Shown: piece after piece, positions 35,258 to 44,490 of the stretch | Numbering within the stretch: the stretch's first letter is position 1 | Layout of the letters: every line of letters starts with the position of its first letter | Origin: Acidobacteriota bacterium | Lineage (GTDB): Bacteria; Acidobacteriota; Terriglobia; Acidiferrales; UBA7541 | DNA length: 64,000 nt | Reading direction: 5' to 3' | Assembly (NCBI GenBank): GCA_003223215.1 | Contig: QHYH01000120.1 | Coordinates: 1-64,000, forward strand | Notes under the pieces: generated by a model | The model's input: the letters and a program-made list of their open reading frames with translations, nothing else | The model's database searches: none | Told to the model about the DNA's origin: nothing | Made by a program: the position numbers and the translations under genes

Positions 35258-35820
35258 TCAGTGACCGTGGTTCGTGCGTAGCCAATCGATCCGCCAGCAC
35301 CGGCCGCGCACTGGCACCCAGACGAGCTTCTTTGGCGGTGTCCCTCTCGCGTGGTGGTACAGCAAAGCGGTCCGCTCATAGAATCCGCGAGTGTGCCAGG
35401 AATCGCGGAATCCGAACCGGTGGAAATCCAGGTGATGACAAAACTCGTGACACAGAGTCGCTAAGGAAGGTGCCGAAGGAGGTGATCTCTTTGCGTATCG
35501 CGGTCCGTTTCCAAACACGGATCACCAGCGTATCCGGGTCGTAGTCGCCAAAAAGCTCGGCAATCGAGCGCTCCCGCGCTCTGAGCGGTCGGGCGGCAAC
35601 GGACGCTGCATTCCGGCACGCGGTAAAAGTTGGAGGCAATTCGAAGAAACCCCATGCAGGCGCGCTGAACATCTCTGGTTGTACCGTCCTTCATTGCCGC
35701 CTCGATCGAGTCTGCGCTGGTTAAAAGCCGTGCGCCGGACGGCAAAGGGGTTGCATTGCGCCGGTCGCTGTCGAGAAAGGATCCGACGTTGCTTTTCCGG
35801 GGAGGAGCGTCGGTGAACAT
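35258..35820 (-). pseudogene. Frameshifted HExxH metallopeptidase-like gene
   Basis: Three frames join into one coherent protein of about 185 aa. From the ATG at 35820 it runs to FLRIASNFYRVPECSVR. A shift leads to AARPLRARERSIAELFGDYD and on to RKEITSFGTFL. A second shift gives ATLCHEFCHHLDFHRFGF then WHTRGFYERTALLYHHARG. The HEFCHH segment is a zinc-peptidase-like HExxH motif, and the conserved downstream His/Arg block supports a real enzyme family, which I cannot name. The second shift is explained by one extra base in CCTTAGCG near 35460-35465. The first lies near 35600-35615. Either the gene is decaying or both are assembly errors. Confidence 0.7.
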
Positions 35821-35951
35821 TCTTATTCATTGTCTCTCAATTGCGGAAATCGTGCGTTGCGACCCCTGCGCGTACGTGTTGGGAAATCAGCCGTTTTAGC
35901 CGCAAACGCTTCTTGCTGCGGATCGAAAAGGCGACTGTTGGAATTCTGGAA

Positions 35952-35965
35952 GCGCCTGCAGGCGC
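35952..35965. repeat. Perfect 14-bp palindrome
   Basis: GCGCCTGCAGGCGC is fully self-complementary. It lies between the frameshifted gene and the alcohol dehydrogenase stop. It could be an extragenic palindrome, but no further copies were noticed in the window. Confidence 0.4.
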
Positions 35966-36032
35966 GTTCCGCGTGGGAATTAGTTCGGACGCAGCTGGCT
36001 TAAGCATTGATTGCCGCGTGCAAGCCTGGGAT

Positions 36033-37199
36033 TTATGATACGACTTTGCCGTGGAGGAGTTCGACGACTCCCTTGATGTACTCGGGACGAGCAAAGTCTT
36101 GGTCGAACGCGTGTTTGACTTGGTCAAGGGTGTGATAACGATGTGAGAGCAATGGCGCAACGTCTACGGTTCCCCGTTCGAGGAGCTGGAGTGCACGTCG
36201 GTAGACTGCTGGGCGGCAGTTCTCGTCAAACCCGCCCGAACCACCGACTGGCGACACGAGGACCGGTTCTTTGTACTGCAGCCCGTTCAGCACGCTTAAG
36301 TCGATGCCGCCGTGGCCATGACTGTAGAGCAGCAGCGTACCTTGCTTGCGGAGGACGCCGGGAAGAAGGGAGAAGACGCGTCCGGCGCCCGATGACTCGA
36401 TCACGAGCTCGGCCATGCGGCCACCGGTCCGCTCACCAACCGCCTCAATGATGTCCTGTGATGCCGGGTCGATGACTTCGGCTCCGAACGCCGCCGCCAA
36501 GTCACGTTTCCGCGCGTTTGGCTCGCTCACGAGCAACAGTCCATCGAAACCGAGCACGCGCCGGAGATACTGAGTGAAAAGAAGCCCGGCTGGCCCGGCA
36601 CCGAGGATCATTGCCGCCCGCACACGCCGCTCGGGTATTTCGGCAGCGAGGCTGTAACGCGCGCTGGCCGCCCGGGCGAGGGCGTTCATGGAATGAACGA
36701 CGCAGGCAAGAGGCTCAGTCAGCGCTGCCTGCACGGGCTCGAGCTCCGAATTAACCGAAATAGCGTTAACGGCTGGGATGGCGATGAACTCAGCGAGACC
36801 GCCAGGAGCGCCTGTGATGCCGTGCTCGGCGTAAAACTCGCATTGATGAGAGTCTCCACTCGCGCAGTATTCGCAGAGCGCTTGCCGCCCCCGGCTCATA
36901 CAATTCAGGCCCTGATCGATCGCAACGAGGTCGCCTTCGCGCAGATCACTGACCTCTGCGCCCACTGCAACGACCTTCCCTGAGATCTCGTGGCCGAGAA
37001 TCTGCGGGTGACGAGTGAGAGGCACAGGCTGTCCTCTCTCGTCCATGTTGTAGTTGGCCTCGCCTTGGTATATGTGCAGGTCGGTGCCGCAAAGCCCCAC
37101 CGCCGCCACGCGGAGCAGCACGTCGCGGGGCCCCAGCTGGGGAGTTGGTACGTTTCGTACCGCCAGAGCCCGCACATCGTGGAGCACGCAAGCCCGCAT
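36033..37199 (-). CDS. Zinc-containing alcohol/polyol dehydrogenase (MDR family), 388 aa
   Basis: Medium-chain dehydrogenase. The catalytic zinc site is GLCGTDLHIYQGE plus ILGHEISGKVVAVG. A structural zinc lobe is suggested by four Cys in MSRGRQALCEYCASGDSHQC with an earlier Cys. The Rossmann motif is ILGAGPAGLLFTQYL with SEPNARKR after strand 2. The length and the long catalytic-domain loop fit threonine/sorbitol/glucose dehydrogenase-like members. The ATG at 37199 begins the conserved MRACVLHDV; an ATG at 37256 would add 19 residues, and neither has a strong Shine-Dalgarno site. It stands alone between a pseudogene and a VOC gene. A sugar or polyol substrate is plausible given the surroundings. 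Confidence 0.85.
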   Translation of the reverse strand: MRACVLHDVRALAVRNVPTPQLGPRDVLLRVAAVGLCGTDLHIYQGEANYNMDERGQPVPLTRHPQILGHEISGKVVAVGAEVSDLREGDLVAIDQGLNCMSRGRQALCEYCASGDSHQCEFYAEHGITGAPGGLAEFIAIPAVNAISVNSELEPVQAALTEPLACVVHSMNALARAASARYSLAAEIPERRVRAAMILGAGPAGLLFTQYLRRVLGFDGLLLVSEPNARKRDLAAAFGAEVIDPASQDIIEAVGERTGGRMAELVIESSGAGRVFSLLPGVLRKQGTLLLYSHGHGGIDLSVLNGLQYKEPVLVSPVGGSGGFDENCRPAVYRRALQLLERGTVDVAPLLSHRYHTLDQVKHAFDQDFARPEYIKGVVELLHGKVVS

Positions 37200-37739
37200 T
37201 GTTTTAAAATCAGGGCTTCTTCCGCCGCCAGTTGTTCTCGGGAAGTCGCAGTGCATATGCCGGGATGCCTTCCGACCTCGTCAAACATCGAGCGAAAGCG
37301 CTGGGACTCTGGGTATTCTACATGGAATTATCGGGGTTGCTGAGGTTGGGCGCCGGACCAAGGAGCATCTGGCTCCCAGAAGCCTTTTGCTCGAACCGTC
37401 CTGGCTGACATGGACCCAACCCAGCGCCAACTCGTCAATATCGCAGCTCGTAGGTCATACAACCCTACATAGACCGCGACCGCACCAGTAGCGGCTTAGA
37501 CTCGTATTCGCCCTCTGGGGGCGGTAAACTCGGGCTAGTAAGGGGCTAGTAAGTTCGCTCGGAGCGGGTAGTTTCCGGATTGCCGTCACTCAGCAGGAGG
37601 CGCGACGAGGGTTGCTATCGCTGTACGACAGCATCTCCTCTCGCTGGCCGGGCATTCGCTGAAATGTTTATTGTGTCTATGCCCGATCGCCCCCGCAAGC
37701 CTGATTGGAATGGTTTGAAATCGTTTGAAATAAGAGAGA
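37200..37739. other. 540-bp interval without a supported gene
   Basis: Between the dehydrogenase start and the stop of the VOC gene. It contains the tandem GGGCTAGTAAG repeat listed separately and short frames with no start sites. The promoter of the dehydrogenase should be in its lower-coordinate part, but I see no clear elements. Confidence 0.3.
37532..37553. repeat. Tandem repeat of GGGCTAGTAAG
   Basis: Two exact 11-bp copies (37532-37542 and 37543-37553). The GGGCTAG core is shared with the reverse complement of the tandem repeat at 5600-5622. Confidence 0.6.
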
Positions 37740-38240
37740 TCAGGAGGCACTCGCAGCGCGGGCTGCCTGTTGGCTGACCATTTGTTCCTTCATCTTCTGT
37801 TGCATTTCCTTAGGTGTGGGTTGTGCAATGTGGGTAGCGACCATCCAAGTGTAACCCTCGGGATCGACAACGGTTCCACAGCGGTCGCCCCAAAACATAT
37901 CCATCACGGGTCCCTTGGGCGCGGCACCGAGCTTTACGGCCTTGGCAACCGTCTTGTCTGCGTTCTCCGTCAGCAGATACAAACTCGTCGGCGAGGCGCC
38001 AATTGTTTTCGCGCTGCGGGAACCCATCTGCGGCATTTCCGGCCCCAACATTAAAGTCGTGCCGCGGAGCGTCAGCTCGGCATGGATCGCCTTGCCGTCT
38101 GGACCATTCATGATCCCCCGTTTGGCAAAGCCGAATGCCTTTTGATAAAAGTCGGCTGCCGCTTTCACGTCGGTCACCGTTAACATTGCCGTTACTGAAC
38201 CGTAGAGCTTTTTATTGAGCGGATCGATTTTTCTGGGCAT
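37740..38240 (-). CDS. VOC-superfamily (glyoxalase/bleomycin-resistance-like, PhnB-type) protein, 166 aa
   Basis: Single vicinal-oxygen-chelate module pair: TAMLTVTDVKAAADFYQKAF (about residues 16-35) and LYLLTENADKTVAKAVKLGA (about 89-108), ending VVDPEGYTWMVATHI. The last segment is characteristic of PhnB-like/3-demethylubiquinone methyltransferase-like VOC proteins. The C-terminal 25 residues are a charged helix (PKEMQQKMKEQMVSQQ). The ATG at 38240 has AAAGGAG upstream; the frame is open 56 codons further up but without a site. Function is unknown beyond fold. The 294-bp stretch 38241-38534 upstream holds no gene that I can support. Confidence 0.85.
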   Translation of the reverse strand: MPRKIDPLNKKLYGSVTAMLTVTDVKAAADFYQKAFGFAKRGIMNGPDGKAIHAELTLRGTTLMLGPEMPQMGSRSAKTIGASPTSLYLLTENADKTVAKAVKLGAAPKGPVMDMFWGDRCGTVVDPEGYTWMVATHIAQPTPKEMQQKMKEQMVSQQAARAASAS

Positions 38241-38534
38241 AACACTCCTTTCGTGAGGCGAGTAATCGAATTGAATTTCGGCGGAAAGTTGCTCATGATG
38301 CACCGCTCGAAGAATCTTCTGGGCAGCGGGGGGCAAGAATACTTCAAATAGAAACGTCCGGTCAACGTGCGAGTCGATGGCGCAGCACAACTCGCCGACT
38401 CTTCCCACGCCCGAGCGATGCTGACGAATACCAGTGGCGATACTGCTTTTGTACTGTCTGGGCCAAGAGCTATCTCAAGCTACAAATGGTCAATCCAATC
38501 AAACCGAGGCTCGGATGGATACCATCCCGAACTT

Positions 38535-39095
38535 TCAAATCCGGAATCTAGATTTTAGGGACAGTCCGTCACCCTGGATCCGCCGCCTCTGGCCTTCTCT
38601 GATCTGCCGTTCGAGATACGCCTTTGTGAAATGCTCGTCGAGGCGCTTCGATTGCCCCATTTTCTGCAGCAACTCTTCAAGCGAAATACCACGATCGCTC
38701 ATGTCAAGCATGGCCAGAGCCTGCAGAGGTCTAGCGTCCGCCGAGCAGAATCGATGTTCGGGGCATCGGCCTGCCAGCATCAGCTCGAACGCTTCCTGCT
38801 CACCAGGATCAATACTTTCAGAAAAGAGGGGATCAAACTGGTTCATCAACTCGGATAGTTCACTGAGATCCGCTTGGAGTTCTTTCACCTTATTCTGAGC
38901 AATCAGGGAAGCGAGTTGGATGGGATTGTGCTGCCCCCCGACCACGAAATATTTTGCTTCGTGGCGGGCGACCACCGCGGGAACCATCACTTCGAAAGAG
39001 GCGACCATCTGATGCCAAAGTCCGAGTTCGTGGGCTTCAATGATTACGTTCGCATCAAGCAATACTAAGGGCGGCTTCACTGGGTTGCTGCTCAA
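38535..39095 (-). CDS. PIN-like domain protein, partner of an XRE-ImmA/IrrE protein, 186 aa
   Basis: The N-terminus PLVLLDANVIIEAHELGLW is the first strand and acidic residue of a PIN-like nuclease. A central region with acidic residues (SIDPGEQEAFELMLAG) is followed by FCSADARPLQALAML, where the Asp fits the third acidic position. The C-terminus is basic and helical (LERQIREGQRRR). PIN domains are metal-dependent RNases used as toxins. It overlaps the end of the XRE-ImmA/IrrE gene by 41 bp in another frame, so the two are translationally linked. Toxin activity is inferred from fold and context only; all acidic residues appear intact, so it may be active. Confidence 0.7.
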   Translation of the reverse strand: MSSNPVKPPLVLLDANVIIEAHELGLWHQMVASFEVMVPAVVARHEAKYFVVGGQHNPIQLASLIAQNKVKELQADLSELSELMNQFDPLFSESIDPGEQEAFELMLAGRCPEHRFCSADARPLQALAMLDMSDRGISLEELLQKMGQSKRLDEHFTKAYLERQIREGQRRRIQGDGLSLKSRFRI

Positions 39096-40197
39096 GTGCT
39101 TTCACTTTCCCGCGAAGCTCCGCCAGACTGACCCCGATAAGCTCGGCCAATTTCGCGCGTGATAGTTGCCCCTTTTGAAAGCACAGGAAGCAAAGTCTCA
39201 CATAGCGGTCGGACAAGTCTTTAGGCTTCCACCATTTGTCCGGCATCGTAGAGCGGTCAACGTCCCGAAATGCAGGGTCGGCCAACACCTTTCTCACATC
39301 CTCCGCATCAATCTGTCGCAGGTTTACCAAGCGCCACAGGAGCGCTTCGGTCGAAACATCAAATTCCCGCGCAATCTCGACGAGATCCGCATAGCTGATT
39401 TTTCTTTCCTTCAACCTCTCCGCAAAAGCACTCAGCACGCATTCCGCAGGAAGCAGCAAACAAGAAGCAAAAGAGTTCGCAAGCCTCTCAAACCTGTCTT
39501 TCAGTTCTTTCTCTCGACGGAGTCGCTCAGGGGGCATAACATTCCACGTCAGCAGATGAAAGAGCTCATGGGCAAAATTGTAGTTGCGCCGCCATGGCGA
39601 CTCCGAGGAATTCATCAAGATCGCTTGTCCAAAGTCACCCACCGCCGATGCCGCGGAGCCCGACAACTCCTCTCGATAGAAGATTTTGACTCCAAAATCC
39701 TCCTCGAGGACCTTCGTCAGCGACGTCGCGGGCACCCGTCCGAGGTTCATCGTCTTACCAACTTCCACTGCGAGTTCAGCTGCCTCACGGTATCCAAGCT
39801 CTTCGCCGGATATCTCGGCGGGTCGTAGCCGGGACTTCGGCCGAATCCCGGACAGCTTTTCAACAAGATGGTAGTTGTGCGACAGGTGCAGGAATTCTGT
39901 TTCGATCTTCTGGTAGTTGTTCTCGGGCTGCTCTCGCCACAGGACGACGGGTTCCGCGAGAGCATCTTCTTTTAGAAGCTCATTAATGCTCGTGTGCAAC
40001 ACGGAGGAAATCCGGGCAAGTTCCCATGCCTTGACTTGCCGCTCTCCATTCTCGATCTGCGAGATGGTCTGGACGTGTTCGAATTCCAGTAGCGCGCTGA
40101 GTTCTTGCTGTGACATACCGAGTCGTTTGCGTGCTTCCCGAACTCGAAGGCCTAACGTTTGATTTAGATTCATTGGAGTCAAGGATGAAGAATTCAT
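39055..40197 (-). CDS. XRE regulator fused to ImmA/IrrE-type zinc peptidase, 380 aa
   Basis: The XRE helix-turn-helix covers about residues 14-75 (LRVREARKRLGMSQQELSAL, then QTISQIENGERQVKAWELAR). The ImmA/IrrE (COG2856) peptidase domain covers about 150-290. Its NFAHELFHLLTW supplies zinc ligands His210 and His214 and the catalytic Glu211, and FASCLLLPAECV is the usual following block. A C-terminal helix-turn-helix-like tail (LSRAKLAELIGVSLAELRGK) ends the protein. Related proteins act as antitoxins or as derepressing proteases that cut partner regulators. A 15-bp palindrome 40 bp upstream is a candidate operator. It is the first gene of a two-gene unit with the PIN-like protein. Confidence 0.88.
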   Translation of the reverse strand: MNSSSLTPMNLNQTLGLRVREARKRLGMSQQELSALLEFEHVQTISQIENGERQVKAWELARISSVLHTSINELLKEDALAEPVVLWREQPENNYQKIETEFLHLSHNYHLVEKLSGIRPKSRLRPAEISGEELGYREAAELAVEVGKTMNLGRVPATSLTKVLEEDFGVKIFYREELSGSAASAVGDFGQAILMNSSESPWRRNYNFAHELFHLLTWNVMPPERLRREKELKDRFERLANSFASCLLLPAECVLSAFAERLKERKISYADLVEIAREFDVSTEALLWRLVNLRQIDAEDVRKVLADPAFRDVDRSTMPDKWWKPKDLSDRYVRLCFLCFQKGQLSRAKLAELIGVSLAELRGKVKALEQQPSEAALSIA

Positions 40198-40237
40198 TCA
40201 AATTACAGCTGGATTATCGTCGAAGCACACTAACAAA

Positions 40238-40252
40238 TCAAGAAAATCTTGA
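40238..40252. promoter_or_regulatory. Candidate XRE operator
   Basis: TCAAGA-AAA-TCTTGA is a perfect 15-bp inverted repeat 40 bp upstream of the XRE-ImmA/IrrE start codon. Dimeric XRE regulators typically bind such sites to repress their own operon. A weak hairpin in the leader is the alternative reading. Confidence 0.45.
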
Positions 40253-40435
40253 GGCCTACGATACGGCACGCCTAACTCGCTCAAAACAAGGCAGTTAACG
40301 CACGTGGACGTCGGTCAAACGGAAGAAGCTGGATCCGACCCAATTCTTATTCGGGCCGATGCGTCTCCAACGAGTGGCGGTTGCGAACGAGGTCACTTCT
40401 ATCTGTGGCCTTAAGTCTTATACACCCTCGTAGAA

Positions 40436-40660
40436 CTAGTTCTGCGCCGCGACTGTGGACAGGAACTCCTGGGCGTGCGCGAGCTCGACGCGATTGGAGT
40501 TGCCGCTGGCGCAAACTTTCAACAGTTGCTGGTAGTAGGCGGTGGCTTTGCCCGGTTGCTTGGCCATTTCAGCAGCCTGCCCGGCTCCGTAGAGTGAATT
40601 AAACCGGTAGGGACTGACATAGTGTAACGGGTCGCGATCTTTTCCGTTAACTTTCTCAAA
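40436..40660 (-). pseudogene. C-terminal remnant of a TPR-type protein
   Basis: The minus strand encodes YRFNSLYGAGQAAEMAKQPG followed by KATAYYQQLLKVC and RVELAHAQEFLSTVAAQN before a TAG at 40436-40438. This is typical of the last TPR-like helices of acidobacterial TPR proteins. An in-frame stop lies upstream near 40655, and no start codon or N-terminal repeats remain. It is a truncated relic. The intervals 40253-40435 and 40661-40879 hold nothing else I can support. Confidence 0.55.
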
Positions 40661-40879
40661 TTAGCCTCGGTCATTTACCACCCTGTTTCTCAGATTCCTT
40701 CAGCAAGCGCGGAGCAAACGAGCATCCCGGCCGATGCATCCTGAGCCTTTTCGCTCCCTGTCTTCCCCGATTCCAGTTGAGAGCGGCGTGGCACGCTACG
40801 AAAATAGGTCGCGACCGCAGCACGCGCTTACCTTTGTGCGTTATCATTGCCCTCGAATCCATAACTGTAGGAGTCCTAG

Positions 40880-43800
40880 ATGCGCCTTAAGCGGCCAGTT
40901 CTGACCTACCTCCTTCTTTCGCTGACGTGCACCTTCGCGGAAAGTCAGCAACCTTCGGTCCAGCAGGACTCCCGTTCTGCCAAATCCGCCCGCAGCGAGA
41001 GCAACGCCACGGAGCCGTACGTATTTGAGCTGGTTCAAAACAAGATCGCGTTCGAAGCTGATGGTAAGGGTTACCGCGACCTGGTGATGAGAGCCCGCGT
41101 CAAGTCTGAATCGGCCGTTCGAGAATTTGGTCTTCTGATCTATCCTTTTGCGGCAAGTTTTGAAACCGTTCAAATTCCTTACGTTCGCGTTCGCAAGCCC
41201 GACGGAAGCCTCGTTGAAACACCTGCCTCGGATGTTCAGGAACTCGACTCCGCCGTCAGCCGCGAAGCACCGATGTATACCGATCAGCGGGAAAAGCATG
41301 TCGCCGTCAAATCTCTTTCCGTCGGCGATACGTTGGAGGTCAATGTTCACTGGACAATCCATGATCCCATCGCCCGAGGCCATTTTTGGTACGATCATTC
41401 TTTTTTTCGTGATGGTGTTTGTCTTAAGGAAATTCTGGAAATTGATGTACCGCACAATCTTCCAGTCAAATTGCGCAATCCCGACTTTCAACCTTCTGTC
41501 CAGGACGACGGCGCTCGGCGCGTATACACGTTTGAGAACGTAAATCTCAAGAGGAAGGAAGAATCCAAAATTCCCGCGTGGGAGAAAGGCTACAAAGGCG
41601 TCCCGCCTCCGGACGTTCAAGTTTCATCCTTTTCTTCCTGGAAAGAGGTGGGCGACTGGTTCGAGGCTTTGGTCAAACCAAAGTCGGCGGCAACCCCCGA
41701 AATCCGCTCGAAGGCGGAAGAACTGACCAAAGGCAAGACAACCAACGAGGACAAAATACGCGCGCTCTACGACTTCGTCTCAACGCGTTTTCGTTATATC
41801 GGGATCGACCTAGGTCTCAGTCGTTACACTCCTCATTCCGCCGCTGAGGTTCTTGCCAACCGCTACGGGGATTGCAAGGACAAACACACGCTCGTTGCTG
41901 CCCTCCTTCAGGCGATTGGCATATCCTCTTACCCCGTCCTGATTAGTTCAAACTTTCGCATCGATCCAGCGTTTCCCTCGCCCAGCCTGTTCGACCATGT
42001 CATTACGGCCCTTCCTCAGGGGGAATCTTTTGCCTTTCTCGATACCACTCCTGAAGTCGCTCCGTTTGGATTCTTGCTCCGCCAGCTGCGCGATCGGCAG
42101 GCTTTGATTATTCTGCCGTCTGGCAGTGCCCGCCTCGCCAGCACCCCTGCAGATCCGCCAATCTCAAACTACGAGGTTTTCCGAACTGATGCATCCATCG
42201 ATGCTAAGGGAACGCTCGATGCAAAGATAAAGATGGAAGAGCGCGGAGATGGCGAAGTTGCCCTCCGCCTCGCCTACCGTTCGACGCCTCAGAATAACTG
42301 GCAGGAGCTCACGCAGAGAATCGTGGCTGGAATGGGTTTCGCCGGCACGGTGAGTGATGTCTCTGTGGAACAACCCGAAGATACAGCGCAGGCGTTCTGG
42401 GTAGCATTTGCGTACCACCGCTCCGATTTACCCGACTGGAAAGACCGCCGCATTGTTTTTCCCGCTCCGCCCATTTTCATTCAGGAACTGAATGAGGAAC
42501 AAAAGGTCTCCAAAGATCCCCTCCCATTGGGTTCTCCCCAGGAGGTAACATACGAAGCCACGGTCAAATTTCCAAAAGGCTTTTCCCCGCTGCTTCCCCA
42601 GAAAATCGAACGCAAGTACGACTTCGCCGAGTTTTCCGCGACCTACTCCATTAAAGAAGACACGTTGCATGGCACTCTGCATTTCAAGACTTTGTTGCAC
42701 GAAGTCCCCGGCCCAGATCGTTCCAAGTTCAGTACCCTGGCTAAGGCTATAGAGGACGCGGAGCGCAGCTACATATTTCTCAAGGGGGCTCTTCGAGGGA
42801 CAGGCGTACTTGGAGGTGTACTTCCCCCGGCCATTCTTTTTGGAAACTCTCCTGCAGCCATCCCCCAACTCGAACAAGCTCTGGAGGCTGACCCGGACAA
42901 TGGCGCGATCCTTCTTCGGTTGAGCGCGCTGTATTGCGACGCCGGACGCGCCTCCGATGCAGTCGCTCTTCTGAAAAAGGCCATGGAAGCACACCCCGAC
43001 GTCCCGCAGCACCTCCATGTTGCTTTGGGCAAAGCGTATCTGCGAATCCCTGATGCGGACAAGGCCATCGCCGAATTCAAGCAGGGCCTTGGGGATGACG
43101 CCGAGCCCAACGACCTTAACGATGTTGCTTACGCCCTGGCCGAAACCAATGCCCAGCTTCCGCTGGCGCTCGATTATTCCACTCGCGCTGTTTCGGCTCT
43201 TTCTGAAAAGACTATGGACATTTCTCCAGAAGATGCAGAGCCTTCCGATTTTTCGCTCATGCTTCAACTGGCTGCGAACTGGGATACGCTTGGCTGGATC
43301 AAGTTCCGCATCGCCGACTTTGCCGGCGCGGAGAGGTATCTGCAACCCGCGTGGGAGCTTGTGCAGAGCGCCGTCATTGGAGAGCACCTCGTGGAAACAT
43401 ACGAAAAACTTGGAAAGAAAAAAAGGGCAGCGGCAATTTGCAACATGGCCCTGTCTTCTTACCTGCCTAGTAGAGACCCTGCTACTCGCCAAAAGCTGTC
43501 CGACGAGATGAATCGTCTTCGCCCTTATTCGGGCGCCTCAAGGTCCTCCCCTTCAGGCAACGGCGGCATGGCTCTGAGCGATATGCGTTCTCTCCAGGTC
43601 CCTTTCCGACCCAAACTCCGGGCCAATTCTGTCAGCGCGAATTTCGTGATCTCAATCAGCAATGGCCACAAAACCGCCGGTGCGGTCTTCCAGACTGGGG
43701 CCGAAGAGTTGCGGGATGCTACCGCCGCTTTGGCCGCTCTTAAGTATCCTCAGTCGTTTCCAGACAACACTGCGACCCGCGTAATCCGCAAGGCAATTTT

Positions 43801-43906
43801 GAGTTGCTCCATTTATTCCAAGAGCTGTACGCTCGTTTTAATGCTCCCCACGGACGCTGCCGTCCCTGTGCCTTTCCAGGTTGCCGCGCCGACGAATCAG
43901 GATTAA
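40880..43906 (+). CDS. Exported DUF3857/transglutaminase-like/TPR protein, 1008 aa
   Basis: The signal peptide (residues 1-22) is followed by a DUF3857 beta-sandwich (about 50-230). A papain-like transglutaminase core (about 275-395) comes next with a complete triad: Cys332 in NRYGDCKDKHTLVAALL, His373 in FDHVITAL and Asp388 in FAFLDTTPE. A second beta domain (about 420-640) and TPR repeats (about 670-880; AIPQLEQALEADPDNGAILL is the first) follow, with a further C-terminal domain. The architecture is common in acidobacteria and Bacteroidetes as a periplasmic or surface protein. The natural substrate is unknown. The ATG has TAGGAG at good spacing. It is a stand-alone gene, with no partner on the same strand. 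Confidence 0.88.
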   Translation: MRLKRPVLTYLLLSLTCTFAESQQPSVQQDSRSAKSARSESNATEPYVFELVQNKIAFEADGKGYRDLVMRARVKSESAVREFGLLIYPFAASFETVQIPYVRVRKPDGSLVETPASDVQELDSAVSREAPMYTDQREKHVAVKSLSVGDTLEVNVHWTIHDPIARGHFWYDHSFFRDGVCLKEILEIDVPHNLPVKLRNPDFQPSVQDDGARRVYTFENVNLKRKEESKIPAWEKGYKGVPPPDVQVSSFSSWKEVGDWFEALVKPKSAATPEIRSKAEELTKGKTTNEDKIRALYDFVSTRFRYIGIDLGLSRYTPHSAAEVLANRYGDCKDKHTLVAALLQAIGISSYPVLISSNFRIDPAFPSPSLFDHVITALPQGESFAFLDTTPEVAPFGFLLRQLRDRQALIILPSGSARLASTPADPPISNYEVFRTDASIDAKGTLDAKIKMEERGDGEVALRLAYRSTPQNNWQELTQRIVAGMGFAGTVSDVSVEQPEDTAQAFWVAFAYHRSDLPDWKDRRIVFPAPPIFIQELNEEQKVSKDPLPLGSPQEVTYEATVKFPKGFSPLLPQKIERKYDFAEFSATYSIKEDTLHGTLHFKTLLHEVPGPDRSKFSTLAKAIEDAERSYIFLKGALRGTGVLGGVLPPAILFGNSPAAIPQLEQALEADPDNGAILLRLSALYCDAGRASDAVALLKKAMEAHPDVPQHLHVALGKAYLRIPDADKAIAEFKQGLGDDAEPNDLNDVAYALAETNAQLPLALDYSTRAVSALSEKTMDISPEDAEPSDFSLMLQLAANWDTLGWIKFRIADFAGAERYLQPAWELVQSAVIGEHLVETYEKLGKKKRAAAICNMALSSYLPSRDPATRQKLSDEMNRLRPYSGASRSSPSGNGGMALSDMRSLQVPFRPKLRANSVSANFVISISNGHKTAGAVFQTGAEELRDATAALAALKYPQSFPDNTATRVIRKAILSCSIYSKSCTLVLMLPTDAAVPVPFQVAAPTNQD

Positions 43907-44123
43907 GCGTGTCGCGGCCCGCTGGATGACCACGTTTTCGCTGCATGTAGCGAGCACCCCAGGGATATCGACCGTTGCCTATGCAACCTAGGATCCTATC
44001 CCGCCACCTTTGGGGGAAAAGAATCTGAGAAACCGGCCCTGCGTGAATTTGGTTATATGAGGAAAAGCATTGCGACCCGTTACACGTGGCGCCCATGGCT
44101 TCGTTTGCGCAATCCGATTCGGC

Positions 44124-44490
44124 AACCACGACTCCATTAAGCACGTGGTGGTAATTTTTGATGAAAACATAACTTTTGATCTCTACTTCGCTACATACCC
44201 CGTAGCGGCGAATCCCCCAGGTGAACCTACGTTCACCGCCGAACCGGGCACCCCTTCCGTGAACGGCCTTACCGGTTCTCTTCTGACGAACAACCCGAAT
44301 GGCACCAATCCAGCGCGCCTGGATCGCAGTCAGGCAATTACTTGCAGCAACAATCATAGTTACACGCCGGAACAGGCGGCAGCGCACGGCGGATTGTTAG
44401 ACAAATTTGTCGCCACCTCTTGTGGCGGGTCGAGGATCAATTTGAACTACTTCGACGCAAACACAGTGACCGCGATGTGGAATTATGCCC
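44124..44490 (+). pseudogene. N-terminal fragment of a PF04185-type phosphoesterase
   Basis: The translated segment SIKHVVVIFDENITFDLYFA, then TYPVAANPPGEPTFTAEPGT and TVTAMWNYAQ, is the N-terminal part of the phosphoesterase family that includes phospholipase C and acid phosphatase AcpA-like enzymes. The fragment has no signal peptide and no plausible start. The usual His of the FDHYF motif is Leu here. It stops making sense exactly after NYAQ at 44490, where reversed toxin-antitoxin sequence begins. More than half of the enzyme is missing, so it cannot be active. Confidence 0.75.
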
